The notes under the pieces were generated by a model, which searched no databases, was not told the DNA's origin, and saw only the letters and a list, made by a program, of their open reading frames with translations. Below are positions 14,896 through 23,076 of a DNA stretch of 33,185 nucleotides, piece after piece. Each line of letters starts with the position of its first letter. Within the stretch, counting starts at the first letter, position 1. The stretch is from the NCBI GenBank assembly GCA_014385025.1, contig JACRTB010000027.1:1-33185 (forward strand), written 5' to 3'. This stretch comes from Yanshouia hominis (GTDB taxonomy: Bacteria > Bacillota > Clostridia > Oscillospirales > Ruminococcaceae). The position numbers and the translations under genes were made by a program.

Positions 14896-16776
14896 ATGAG
14901 AAATGAAAAAATTACCCCACTGTACGAGCGCCTGAGCCGGGACGATGAGTTACAGGGCGAGAGCAACTCCATATCCAACCAAAAACAGATGTTAGAGGAT
15001 TTTGCCCGCCGGAACGGGCTGCCCAACCCTACGCACTTTACCGATGATGGTATCTCAGGCACCCGTTTTGACCGCCCCGGATTTTTGGCGATGATGGAGG
15101 AAGTGGAGGCAGGGCGTGTAGAGGCAATCGTCATCAAGGACATGAGCCGGTTGGGGCGCGACTATCTGAAGGTCGGTCAGGTCATGGAGGTTTTGCGGCA
15201 GCGCGGAGTTCGGCTGATTGCAATCAATGACGGTGTGGACAGTCTGAAAGGCGATGACGATTTTACCCCGTTCCGCAACATTATGAATGAATTTTACGCC
15301 CGTGATACCAGCCGGAAAATCCGCTCTGTGTTTAAGTCAAAAGGCATGAGTGGCAAGCACCTGACCGGCACTGTGATTTACGGCTACTTATGGGACGAAA
15401 AACGGGAGCATTGGCTGGTAGATGAGGAAGCTGCCGAAGTGGTACGCCGTATATTCTCCCTCACGCTGGAGGGATATGGGCCTTACCAGATCGCCGGCAA
15501 ATTATCCACAGACCGGATTGAAATTCCTGTCGTACACCTTGCCCGCTTCAACGAGGGTGTGAACCGTTCAAAGCCGGTCAAAGACCCCTATGGATGGGGA
15601 TCATCTACCATCGTGAATATTTTGAAAAAACGAGAGTATTTAGGGCATACCATCAATTTCAAGACCCGCAAGCACTTTAAGGACAAGAAAAGCCACTATG
15701 TTTCTGAGGACGAATGGACGATCTTTGAGAATACCCATGAAGCCATTATCGACCAGCAGACCTTTGATCTGGTGCAGAAAATCCGTAGCAATGTACGGCG
15801 TTATCCAAACGGCTGGGGCGAAGCGGCTCCCCTCACAGGTTTGCTCTATTGTGCCGATTGTGGCGGCAAGATGTATGTCCACCGCACCAACAATGGCAGG
15901 CGGGTTTCTCAATATACCTGTTCCAATTATACCAAAGTTCCGTGTGGGACACTATGCTCTACACAACACCGTATCAATGAGAGTGCTGTTCTGACATTGG
16001 TTTCTGACACGCTCCGGGCTATCGCTGAATATTCCAGAAATGACCGGACGGAATTTATTCACACCGTTCAGGAAACGCAGGTTGCTCAACAGAGTGCCGA
16101 TATATCGAAAAAGCGCAGGCGTCTGGCTGCTGCTCAAAAGAGAGCCGGAGAACTGGAAAAACTGATTTGCAAAATCTATGAGGACAATGCCCTCGGCAAG
16201 CTGCCGGACGCACGATATAGGGCGCTTGATGCACAGTATGCCAAAGAGCAGGGCGCACTTGAGATTGAAATTGCGGAGCTGGAAAAGGCTGTTACCGGCT
16301 ACGAGCAAAGCCAGAAATCAGCGGAGAAATTTATAGCCCTGATTGATAAGTACGAGAATTTTGACACGCTGACAAACACCATGCTCAACGAGTTTGTAGA
16401 GAAAATCCTTGTCCACGAACGCGCCCGAAAAGGCAGTCAGGATACCACGCAGGAAATTGAAATTTACTTCAATTTTTTAGGACGCTATATCCCGCCATCC
16501 TTACAGCCGGTTCCTTTAACTCCAGAGGAGCAGGAAGAATTGCGGAAACAAGAAGGACGCAAGGACAGGCTCCATCAGAACTATTTGAAGCGGAAAGCCA
16601 GCGGCGCACAAAAACGGTATGAGGACAAAATCAAGGCGAAGAAAAAAGCGGAAATGGACGCTAAGAAAGCCCTGATCCGGGCTGAGGATATGAAAAAAGG
16701 TGTTTTTTCTACTATCGGTCAGCTGCCAAAAGAAGAACCGCGCAAAGGCAGCATAGCAGCCAGCGTAGCAGTCTAA
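14896..16776 (+). CDS. Large serine recombinase (DUF4368 type)
   Basis: 626 residues. The resolvase domain has the catalytic Ser at about 14 (LSRDD), IKDMSRLGRDYLKVGQ and MNEFYARDTSRKI. The recombinase domain follows (about 170-290). A zinc ribbon comes next (CADCGG at about 319-324, further cysteines in YTCSNY and PCGTLC). A long coiled-coil region spans about 375-480, and the C-terminal DUF4368 segment follows. It integrates and excises the element through a 2-bp crossover. The gene lies about 90 bp from the left end, as in Tn4451-like elements. The start is supported by CAGGAGG. Confidence 0.94.
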   Translation: MRNEKITPLYERLSRDDELQGESNSISNQKQMLEDFARRNGLPNPTHFTDDGISGTRFDRPGFLAMMEEVEAGRVEAIVIKDMSRLGRDYLKVGQVMEVLRQRGVRLIAINDGVDSLKGDDDFTPFRNIMNEFYARDTSRKIRSVFKSKGMSGKHLTGTVIYGYLWDEKREHWLVDEEAAEVVRRIFSLTLEGYGPYQIAGKLSTDRIEIPVVHLARFNEGVNRSKPVKDPYGWGSSTIVNILKKREYLGHTINFKTRKHFKDKKSHYVSEDEWTIFENTHEAIIDQQTFDLVQKIRSNVRRYPNGWGEAAPLTGLLYCADCGGKMYVHRTNNGRRVSQYTCSNYTKVPCGTLCSTQHRINESAVLTLVSDTLRAIAEYSRNDRTEFIHTVQETQVAQQSADISKKRRRLAAAQKRAGELEKLICKIYEDNALGKLPDARYRALDAQYAKEQGALEIEIAELEKAVTGYEQSQKSAEKFIALIDKYENFDTLTNTMLNEFVEKILVHERARKGSQDTTQEIEIYFNFLGRYIPPSLQPVPLTPEEQEELRKQEGRKDRLHQNYLKRKASGAQKRYEDKIKAKKKAEMDAKKALIRAEDMKKGVFSTIGQLPKEEPRKGSIAASVAV

Positions 16777-16802
16777 TCATCACGAAGCAAAGGAGAATGA
16801 AA

Positions 16803-17156
16803 ATGAGTAAGTTGACTTACATTCGTTGTGGAGATTATGATATACCCAACCTAAAACTTTCTGAACAGCCGGAAACTTCTATCGGCAAGTACGGCAGGAT
16901 GAGAAAATCCTACCTAAAGAAACATCGCCCCATTCTCTACAACCAACTGCTGATGAGCGAGAAGCTGTATCCACACCTGTTAGAGATTGACCGGACAGCG
17001 CAGGAGCGCGTGGACACCATGTTGCCTCACATGATGGAGACTGCGGGTGTCACTGAGGAATTGAAAGCCTGTGCCCCTATTCGTTGGGTGGGGTTGATGA
17101 ACACATTAACGGCACAGATTGAGGAAATTTTAATCAGGGAACTGATTTGCAGCTGA
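16803..17156 (+). CDS. tnpV: TnpV, transposon-encoded protein
   Basis: 117 residues: MSKLTYIRCGDYDIPNLKL, then SYLKKHRPILYNQLLMSEKLYPHL and a C-terminal IRWVGLMNTLTAQIEEIL. This is the TnpV family first described in Tn4451, conserved beside serine recombinases in Clostridia; its function is not established. ATG 16803 is preferred over ATG 16797 because AAAGGAGA ends directly before the latter. It follows the recombinase by 26 bp. Confidence 0.88.
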   Translation: MSKLTYIRCGDYDIPNLKLSEQPETSIGKYGRMRKSYLKKHRPILYNQLLMSEKLYPHLLEIDRTAQERVDTMLPHMMETAGVTEELKACAPIRWVGLMNTLTAQIEEILIRELICS

Positions 17157-17172
17157 ATGGGAGGTGCGGGAA

Positions 17173-17472
17173 ATGCTGACCTTTGAAAAGATTTTGAAAG
17201 TGTTTCAGGCATATCTGGATGATGATCCACTGTATGAGGTGGTTCAGACCAGCCACGGTTATACATTGATGGCATGGGAACCCCACCGGAATGACTGGTA
17301 CAGCGCTGAAATACAGAAAACCCCGGAGGATTTACGGAACGCTTTGTTGGGTACATACGCCAACTTTCTGGAAGATAAGATTACTGGAAATGACCGTGAC
17401 CTGACTGTGACAGAAACCGGAGAAATCCAGCAGAGGTGCCGGGAACTTTTGGAAAAGTGCAGGGAAACATGA
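17173..17472 (+). CDS. Small conserved IME protein of unknown function
   Basis: 99 residues: MLTFEKILKVFQAYLDDD, VVQTSHGYTLMAWEPHRNDW and a C-terminal RCRELLEKCRET. No signal or membrane segment. I do not know a named domain. It follows tnpV by 16 bp with GGGAGG at the right distance and probably shares its transcript. An inverted repeat (AGAAGGAGG at 17485, CCTCCTTCT at 17508) lies just after the stop but lacks a T-run. Confidence 0.65.
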   Translation: MLTFEKILKVFQAYLDDDPLYEVVQTSHGYTLMAWEPHRNDWYSAEIQKTPEDLRNALLGTYANFLEDKITGNDRDLTVTETGEIQQRCRELLEKCRET

Positions 17473-17499
17473 TACAGAAACGCCAGAAGGAGGCCGCGA

Positions 17500-17868
17500 T
17501 TATGCGTCCTCCTTCTGCTTTGCAGTCTGTTCCATTTTGAGCGCCCCGTCTATGGCACCTTCGATAATCGGCAGGTATTCTTCAGGGCAAAGCTTCAGCT
17601 TGTGGCTGACCCGTTGCCGCTGTTCGCTTTCTTCTCGCATAATCTCCGGGTTAAAATACCGTTCCACGGGAAGTCCGCAGACCTTAATCAACTGGATCAT
17701 CACAGGCAGGCTCGGAATCGCACCTTGATTCTCAATGTTGGCAAGATACCGCCATTCAATCCCAACCATTTCTGCCAATGTTTTTCGTGCCAGACGCTTT
17801 GCCTCTCGTGCAGCTTTGACATCTGCGCCGAAGGTTTCAAAACCGGGACAATCTTCAACTTTCGCCAT
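17500..17868 (-). CDS. XRE-family HTH repressor
   Basis: 122 residues with a Cro/CI-type helix-turn-helix at about 14-70 (GADVKAAREAKRLARKTLAEM then WRYLANIENQGAIPSL). A C-terminal tail (RQRVSHKLKLCPEEYLPIIEGAIDGAL) follows. It is transcribed away from the HTH/two-component/ABC operon. The shared 145-bp intergenic region contains a 16-bp direct repeat, so it probably represses itself and perhaps the divergent operon. It may be the switch that keeps the element quiet. Confidence 0.85.
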   Translation of the reverse strand: MAKVEDCPGFETFGADVKAAREAKRLARKTLAEMVGIEWRYLANIENQGAIPSLPVMIQLIKVCGLPVERYFNPEIMREESEQRQRVSHKLKLCPEEYLPIIEGAIDGALKMEQTAKQKEDA

Positions 17869-17890
17869 ATAACATCACCAAGTTACATTG

Positions 17891-17959
17891 TATAATTCAT
17901 ACTTCGCCCGTGGAATGTTGCTATATGCAGGTTGGTTGAAGTTTATAATTCACATTTCG
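17891..17959. promoter_or_regulatory. Duplicated 16-bp operator between the divergent genes
   Basis: TATAATTCATACTTCG (17891-17906) and TATAATTCACATTTCG (17944-17959) differ at two positions and lie 53 bp apart, about five helical turns. One copy lies near the XRE start and the other just upstream of the forward -35 box. This fits a looped or paired operator for the XRE protein. Confidence 0.5.
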
Positions 17960-17963
17960 TTCC

Positions 17964-17992
17964 TTGCATTGTTCGAGAAAGAGAACTATAAT
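17964..17992 (+). promoter_or_regulatory. Promoter of the HTH/two-component operon
   Basis: TTGCAT (17964-17969) and TATAAT (17987-17992) are 17 bp apart and lie about 20 bp before the start of the 62-residue HTH gene, leaving a short leader with TGGAGG. Confidence 0.65.
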
Positions 17993-18012
17993 GTACTCTG
18001 TGGAGGTGCGAA

Positions 18013-18201
18013 ATGGACTATATGACATTGAAAGAGACCGCCGAAAAGTGGGGCGTGACACCTCGTAGGGTAAATTATTATTGCGCCGGAGGGCGCATTC
18101 CCGGCGCCGTGAAGATGGCTGGTGTTTGGCTGATCCCAAAGAACGCAGAAAAGCCGATTGACGGAAGGACAAAACAAGGGAAGGGGTTGCACCATGAATA
18201 A
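18013..18201 (+). CDS. Small HTH DNA-binding protein
   Basis: 62 residues: MDYMTLKETAEKWGVTPRRV, NYYCAGGRIPGAVKMAGVWLIP. This is a MerR/excisionase-type winged helix without an effector domain. It overlaps the response regulator gene by 8 bp, so the two are translationally linked. It could be a helper regulator of the resistance operon or the directionality factor of the IME. The sequence alone cannot decide. Confidence 0.75.
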   Translation: MDYMTLKETAEKWGVTPRRVNYYCAGGRIPGAVKMAGVWLIPKNAEKPIDGRTKQGKGLHHE

Positions 18202-18886
18202 AATCCTGATTATAGATGATGACAGAGAACTGTGCGCTTTGATTAAACGTAGCGTACAAGCAGAAAACATAGAAGCTGATTTTTGTAATACCGGAAAAGA
18301 GGGCTTACAAAAATTAAGAGAGCAGGAGTATCAGCTTGTGGTGTTGGATGTGATGATGCCTGGTATGGATGGCTTTGAAACGCTGGAAGAAATCCGCAAA
18401 GAGAGCAGTCTGCCGATTTTGATGTTCACATCTAAAAATGACAGCATTTCTAAAGTACGGGGCTTACGGGCCGGAGCGGACGATTATCTTACAAAACCGT
18501 TTGATATGGATGAACTGATTGCCCGTATTGCGTCTCTTATTCGCCGCTACACTCGCTTTAATCAGCAAGCTGGAGCCATACAAAAGCTAAATTTTGACGG
18601 ATTGCAGATTGACCTTGAAAATCGTTCTGTTACTACATCAAACGGCGCTTTTGAACTGCCCCCAAAGGAATTTGATTTGCTCCTGTACTGTGCAAAACAT
18701 CAAGGGAAAATTTTGACCAAACAGCAGATTTATGAGGAAGTATGGGGCGAAGAATATTTCTATGATGACAGTAACATTATGGCGATTATCAGCCGACTTC
18801 GTAAAAAATTAGAAGTCAATCCTTCAAGCCCAAAGTATATACAAACGGTCAAAGGGATTGGCTACCGGTTTAATAAGGAGGTGTAG
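18194..18886 (+). CDS. OmpR/VanR-type response regulator
   Basis: 230 residues. Receiver domain with IIDDDRE at the acidic pocket, phosphoacceptor Asp at about 52 (LDVMMPGMDG) and the conserved Lys (LTKPFDMDE). The C-terminal winged helix includes PPKEFDLLLYCAKHQGKIL and SNIMAIISRLRKKLE. It is paired with the kinase that starts 5 bp after its stop. The four direct GCAAGGTT repeats before the ABC genes, 11 bp apart, are the expected binding pattern for this class. It probably activates the exporter when peptide antibiotics are sensed. Confidence 0.93.
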   Translation: MNKILIIDDDRELCALIKRSVQAENIEADFCNTGKEGLQKLREQEYQLVVLDVMMPGMDGFETLEEIRKESSLPILMFTSKNDSISKVRGLRAGADDYLTKPFDMDELIARIASLIRRYTRFNQQAGAIQKLNFDGLQIDLENRSVTTSNGAFELPPKEFDLLLYCAKHQGKILTKQQIYEEVWGEEYFYDDSNIMAIISRLRKKLEVNPSSPKYIQTVKGIGYRFNKEV

Positions 18887-18891
18887 TCAGC

Positions 18892-19809
18892 ATGGAAATT
18901 ATCGTATTCTTGTCCATTGTGATTGCTGTTGTGGCTGTATTGACTTCCATCGTTCTCGTTCGGCGTGTAAAAAAACAAATAGCAGAAATGACCGATGTGC
19001 TGGTTGATGTGAAAAACGGAAATGGCAACCGGCGTATTCTATCTGCAACAAATGAACTGACAGCACCTCTTGCCTATGAAATCAATGAGATCGTTGTGGC
19101 CTATGAAAGCAGACTTTCAACTGTACGGCAGACAGAAGAAACCAACCGCCAGCTTATGACGAGCCTTTCCCATGACGTGCGAACGCCCCTTACTACTCTG
19201 ATTGGGTATCTTGACGCCGCACACAAAGGACTGGTCACAGGAAAAGACCGGGATGATTATATTGAAACCGCCCGACGGAAAGCCCATGATCTGAAAGAAT
19301 ATATTGATGTGCTCTTTGACTGGTTTAAGTTAAATTCTAACGAGTTTGCTTTGGAGATCCAGAGCGTTGAGGCCGCAGAGCTGACAAGAAATATTCTAAT
19401 CGACTGGATACCGATTTTTGAGGATAAACAGGTTGATTATGACATTGATATTCCTGAACAGCCTGTCCGGGTAAGATTGGATATGGATAGCTATATGAGG
19501 ATCATCAATAACCTTATTCAAAATGTAATCGCTCACAGCCATGCGGACAAAATCAAAATTTCCCTATCGAAGAAGGAAAATAACATGGAGCTGCTGCTGG
19601 CGGATAATGGAGTGGGAATTGAGAAAGAAGATTTGAAACACATATTTGAACGGCTTTATAAGTGTGATAAAGGACGCTCTGAAAAAGGCAGCGGACTTGG
19701 TCTTTCTATTGTCCATCAGCTTGTAGAAAAGATGGGTGGAAGTATAACAGTTGAAAGTTTGCCGGGAAAAGGAACTGAATTTATGTTGCTTTTTCCTTTG
19801 GAGAGTTAA
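18892..19809 (+). CDS. Sensor histidine kinase
   Basis: 305 residues with one N-terminal membrane segment (about 3-23) and no extracellular sensor domain. A HAMP-like stretch follows. The HisKA domain has the phosphorylated His at about 94 (SLSHDVRTPLTTLIGYLD), and the HATPase domain has NNLIQNVIAHS, DNGVGI and GSGLGLSI. Kinases of this short type (CprK-, VanS-like) often sense peptide or cell-wall stress within the membrane or through the transporter. It is followed by a terminator and then by the ABC exporter genes. Confidence 0.92.
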   Translation: MEIIVFLSIVIAVVAVLTSIVLVRRVKKQIAEMTDVLVDVKNGNGNRRILSATNELTAPLAYEINEIVVAYESRLSTVRQTEETNRQLMTSLSHDVRTPLTTLIGYLDAAHKGLVTGKDRDDYIETARRKAHDLKEYIDVLFDWFKLNSNEFALEIQSVEAAELTRNILIDWIPIFEDKQVDYDIDIPEQPVRVRLDMDSYMRIINNLIQNVIAHSHADKIKISLSKKENNMELLLADNGVGIEKEDLKHIFERLYKCDKGRSEKGSGLGLSIVHQLVEKMGGSITVESLPGKGTEFMLLFPLES

Positions 19810-19812
19810 GCG

Positions 19813-19840
19813 GGTTCCCGTCTTTATGGCGGGAGCCTTT
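19813..19840 (+). terminator. Terminator after the kinase gene
   Basis: GGTTCCCG pairs with CGGGAGCC (one G-T) over a nine-base loop, followed by TTTG and more T. It separates the sensor genes from the exporter operon, which has its own control region. Confidence 0.65.
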
Positions 19841-19863
19841 GTCGTTTTACTGGATTTCAAATT

Positions 19864-19904
19864 GCAAGGTTAATGCAAGGTTGCGGCAAGGTTAATGCAA
19901 GGTT
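19864..19904 (+). promoter_or_regulatory. Four GCAAGGTT direct repeats with 11-bp period
   Basis: GCAAGGTT starts at 19864, 19875, 19886 and 19897, an exact 11-bp period, with AAT or GCG spacers. This is the geometry of tandem OmpR-family dimers on one DNA face. A -10-like ATAGAAT lies about 10 bp downstream, 30 bp before the ABC start. It is most likely the operator of the response regulator encoded upstream. Confidence 0.82.
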
Positions 19905-19943
19905 GGCATGATAGAATACCTTACAGAACAGGAGGTTTTGAAT

Positions 19944-20870
19944 ATGGATACAAATTATATCATTGAAACAAAAAATCTGACGAAGCAATACGGCTCACAA
20001 AAGAGTGTGGCTGACTTAAATATCCATGTCAAGCGTGGGAGAATTTATGGTCTGTTGGGTAGAAACGGAGCCGGAAAAACCACTACCATGAAAATGCTGT
20101 TGGGTTTAACGAAGCCTACTTCCGGTGAGGTCAAAATCTGGGGAAAGTCTTTGCAAGGAAATGAAAAGAAGTTGCTGCCCCGCATTGGCAGTTTGATTGA
20201 GTCCCCTGGTTTTTATCCCAATCTGACCGGCACAGAGAACCTGCGTATCTTTGCTACTCTGCGGGGCGTACCAAACAATCATGCTATCAAAGATGCTCTG
20301 GATCTGGTAGGACTGCCCTACAAAGATAAAAAGCTCTTTTCACAGTATTCTCTTGGTATGAAGCAGCGGCTTGCCATCGCCCTTGCCGTTATGCACGATC
20401 CGGAGCTTTTGATTTTGGATGAGCCGATCAACGGCCTCGATCCCATCGGTATTGCAGAAGTACGCTCCTTTATTCGGGAGCTTTGCGACGCAAGAGGAAA
20501 GACTATTTTGATTTCCAGTCACATTCTTTCGGAGATTTCCTTGCTGGCTGACGATATTGGAATTATCGACCACGGCGCATTGCTGGAAGAAGAAAGCCTT
20601 GCTGAGCTGGAGCAAAAAAGCAGTAAACATATCCGGTTTACGCTCTCTGATACTGCACAGGCGGCAAGAATTTTGGAACGCAATTTCCATGAAACCCATT
20701 TTTCCATACAAGACGACCACAATCTGCGCCTGCACAACCTTGATCTGTCTGTGGGGAAAATTGTAACTGCTTTTGTAGAAAACGGATTGGAGGTATCAGA
20801 AGCACATACCTGTGAAGAAAGTCTTGAAGATTACTTCAAGCGTGTGACAGGGGGCGAAGGAATTGCTTAA
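19944..20870 (+). CDS. ABC exporter ATPase, lantibiotic/cationic-peptide resistance type
   Basis: 308 residues. Walker A GRNGAGKTTTMKMLLGL, Q-loop region, signature SLGMKQR, Walker B LLILDEP and the H-loop (ISSHILSE) are all present. The family is that of BcrA, NisF and CprA: the ATPase of exporters that expel lantibiotics or bacitracin-like peptides. ATG 19944 is chosen for its CAGGAGG. It is the first gene of a three-gene exporter controlled by the upstream direct repeats. The partner permease gene overlaps by 8 bp. Confidence 0.93.
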   Translation: MDTNYIIETKNLTKQYGSQKSVADLNIHVKRGRIYGLLGRNGAGKTTTMKMLLGLTKPTSGEVKIWGKSLQGNEKKLLPRIGSLIESPGFYPNLTGTENLRIFATLRGVPNNHAIKDALDLVGLPYKDKKLFSQYSLGMKQRLAIALAVMHDPELLILDEPINGLDPIGIAEVRSFIRELCDARGKTILISSHILSEISLLADDIGIIDHGALLEEESLAELEQKSSKHIRFTLSDTAQAARILERNFHETHFSIQDDHNLRLHNLDLSVGKIVTAFVENGLEVSEAHTCEESLEDYFKRVTGGEGIA

Positions 20871-21648
20871 ACTAATCAAATGCGAATTTTGGAAATTGAA
20901 ACGGAAGAAATTTATTCCGCTGATTATTTTGGCTGCGTTCCTGTTTCCAATCCCGCTGACTTATCTGATGACAACGCCCTCTATGATGGAGCGATATACA
21001 GATCGGGCAGATGCTTTCGATGGACTATTTAACATGGTGTTGGGATATGGTATCCAGTTTTTACTGCCCTGCATTATCGGAGTGATTGCCGCTATTCTGT
21101 TTTTTATGGAACGCGACAACGATACATTCAAAAATCTGCGTACAATTCCCGTAACCAGCACGCAAATGGTACTTGCAAAGATTATTGTCCTTTTTATCTT
21201 TGGAATTGTTTTTTGCGTGGCTTCTACCATTGCAACAATTCTTTGCGGAATTGGAACATTAGAAGTTTATGGAATTGGTTATAAGCTGTTTTTGGCGGTT
21301 GAAACGGGGATCTTCATTACGGCAGGAACACTCCCGTTGATTGTCCTTGTTGTCTTTTTCAGTAAGACCTATGTTTTTTCCATTTTGTTGTGTGTCTTTT
21401 ACAGCGTTCTGAACATGAGTGCTACGGCATTGTTTGACACACTGCCTAAAACCATGTTATGGCTTCTGCCCACGCCACTGACTACATTTTGGAGTGCGGG
21501 AGATATGGCGGCTCATGGAATAAAAATGGACTTGGAGCAAATGACAGGGCTAATTCCCTCAACATTTCAAGTTGTATTCATTCTTGGGATCATGGCATTC
21601 GTTTCGTTCTTACTGATTGACAGATTATATAAGCAGAGGGGGGAATAA
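20863..21648 (+). CDS. ABC-2 permease, peptide-resistance exporter (first subunit)
   Basis: 261 residues with six predicted membrane segments and the typical N-terminus MLKLIKCEFWKLKRKKFIPL of lantibiotic-immunity permeases (LanE/LanG, CprB type). It starts with TTG inside the end of the ATPase gene. It pairs with the next permease to form the membrane part of the exporter. Confidence 0.88.
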   Translation: MLKLIKCEFWKLKRKKFIPLIILAAFLFPIPLTYLMTTPSMMERYTDRADAFDGLFNMVLGYGIQFLLPCIIGVIAAILFFMERDNDTFKNLRTIPVTSTQMVLAKIIVLFIFGIVFCVASTIATILCGIGTLEVYGIGYKLFLAVETGIFITAGTLPLIVLVVFFSKTYVFSILLCVFYSVLNMSATALFDTLPKTMLWLLPTPLTTFWSAGDMAAHGIKMDLEQMTGLIPSTFQVVFILGIMAFVSFLLIDRLYKQRGE

Positions 21649-21650
21649 AC

Positions 21651-22430
21651 ATGGTTCGCATTGTAAAAACAGAATTTTATAAATTGAAAAGGTATCATAT
21701 CCTTTGGGCGGGCGTTGCACTCATGCTCCTATCCGTCCTGCTGACCTTGTTTACCTCTATGGCGAATGATGGTTCCGTTTGGGATTTTGCCTATCTTACA
21801 GAACAGGTCATCAAAAACAATATGTCCATGATTTTTCCGATGTGTATCAGCCTAATTGCTGGATATATGATTTCTCGTGAGCAGACGGATGATACATTGA
21901 AAAATATTCTGACTGTGCCGATCTCTTTTAAGAAACTGTTGACCGGAAAATTGATTGTGTGCGGCGTATTGTCTATTATTTTCGGGCTGATATGCAGTCT
22001 GTTTACAATCATAGCAGAAATGATTGTGAGATTTCCCGGCTTTGAGATTTCCTTAGCTCTAAAAGCAGCCTTGCAGATTACTGCGGTTAATTCCTTTTTA
22101 TATCTTGCGGTTCTGCCGATTATCGCTCTTACTTGTCGGAGGGCAGGTAGCTTTTTAGTCGGTGTAATCATTGCTTTTGTCTATGGATATGGAGGGATGT
22201 TTGCCGCAGGAAATATGACATTAGCAAACCTTTATCCGATTACCGCAAGTCTTGGAATGGTAGGCTACCGTAGCTATGATACCGCAGTCAACTGGAATAT
22301 CGGAACCTGTTCTTGCAGTCTTGCGCTTGCTGTCGTTATTTCTGCCATCTTGATTTTGTGCATGAAAGAACGAGAAGCAACCCAAACAAAGAAAAAGGCC
22401 AAAAAGGTAGCTCCAAAGAAAGGCTGGTGA
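21651..22430 (+). CDS. ABC-2 permease, peptide-resistance exporter (second subunit)
   Basis: 259 residues, six predicted membrane segments, N-terminus MVRIVKTEFYKLKRYHILWA and a basic tail (KKKAKKVAPKKGW). It is homologous in layout to the preceding permease (CprC/LanG-like). The gap is 2 bp and GAGGGGGG precedes the start, so the two are co-translated. Confidence 0.88.
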   Translation: MVRIVKTEFYKLKRYHILWAGVALMLLSVLLTLFTSMANDGSVWDFAYLTEQVIKNNMSMIFPMCISLIAGYMISREQTDDTLKNILTVPISFKKLLTGKLIVCGVLSIIFGLICSLFTIIAEMIVRFPGFEISLALKAALQITAVNSFLYLAVLPIIALTCRRAGSFLVGVIIAFVYGYGGMFAAGNMTLANLYPITASLGMVGYRSYDTAVNWNIGTCSCSLALAVVISAILILCMKEREATQTKKKAKKVAPKKGW

Positions 22431-22437
22431 TGATTGT

Positions 22438-22899
22438 ATGAAGAAAATAGTTTTAGCATTAACATTCGTCCTTGTGGGAAGTTTTATGCTTGCTGGCTGT
22501 TCAAAAGATGAAATTCTCAATCATTACAATAACATTGTTCAATCTGCGGGCTCCATAGAACTGACAGGGAAATCGTCACTGCAAGGGGAAAAAGAAAAAG
22601 GCATTGATGATTATACAGGGACTTATACGGCTGATTATACGAACTTTTCAGGTACAGAGTATTTGTTCGGAGGAACTTCCATAAAGAGAGAAGCCGGTAA
22701 GGAGCTGTCCATTGATTGCACCTTGGAGATTACGGAAGGTACTGCAAAAGTATTTTGGATTTCTGGATCTGATGAAGCAGTCACGTTGATTGAAGCAACC
22801 GGAACTTATAGTGACACAATTACACTTCCTGATGGTGGAAATTATATTGGCATTGAATGTGAGAATTTCACTGGAAACATTGAATTAAATATTGAATAA
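22438..22899 (+). CDS. Lipoprotein of the exporter operon
   Basis: 153 residues. Signal peptide with lipobox LAGC (Cys at about 21), then a secreted beta-rich domain (TGTYTADYTNFSGTEYLF, ECENFTGNIELNIE). Known lantibiotic-immunity systems often add a membrane lipoprotein (LanI), which binds the peptide at the cell surface; this gene has that position and shape, but no sequence match is claimed. It starts 7 bp after the permease stop. Confidence 0.7.
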   Translation: MKKIVLALTFVLVGSFMLAGCSKDEILNHYNNIVQSAGSIELTGKSSLQGEKEKGIDDYTGTYTADYTNFSGTEYLFGGTSIKREAGKELSIDCTLEITEGTAKVFWISGSDEAVTLIEATGTYSDTITLPDGGNYIGIECENFTGNIELNIE

Positions 22900-22901
22900 T
22901 A

Positions 22902-22941
22902 CTCTGCCGCGCGACGGCAAAAGAAAAAAGCCGTCGCAGAG
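22902..22941 (+). terminator. Hairpin 1 after the exporter operon
   Basis: CTCT...GCGACGGC pairs with GCCGTCGC...AGAG over an A-rich loop. It is a strong stem directly after the lipoprotein stop, with an imperfect T-run. It is likely the end of the exporter transcript. Confidence 0.6.
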
Positions 22942-22964
22942 CAGACATATTTTCACGCGCCTAT

Positions 22965-22999
22965 GAAACGGCGGCTTTGATTTTCAGAGCCGCCGTTTC
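22965..22999. repeat. Hairpin 2: perfect 12-bp stem
   Basis: GAAACGGCGGCT (22965-22976) and AGCCGCCGTTTC (22988-22999), 11-base loop, followed by TTTGCGTTT. It lies 23 bp after hairpin 1. Confidence 0.7.
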
Positions 23000-23032
23000 T
23001 TTGCGTTTGCACAAACCAATGACGACTTGCAG

Positions 23033-23076
23033 GGACACGGTAGCTGATTGGAGGTTAATTTACCGTGTCCTTCTTC
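23033..23076. repeat. Hairpin 3: perfect 10-bp stem
   Basis: GGACACGGTA (23033-23042) and TACCGTGTCC (23061-23070), 18-base loop that contains GGAGG, followed by TTCTTC. The rest of 22900-23341 holds no gene that I can support. Confidence 0.65.

Noticed and set aside
17485-17516. Inverted repeat AGAAGGAGG/CCTCCTTCT between convergent genes
   Set aside because: It falls partly within the end of the XRE coding sequence and has no T-run on either strand, so I did not list it as a terminator.
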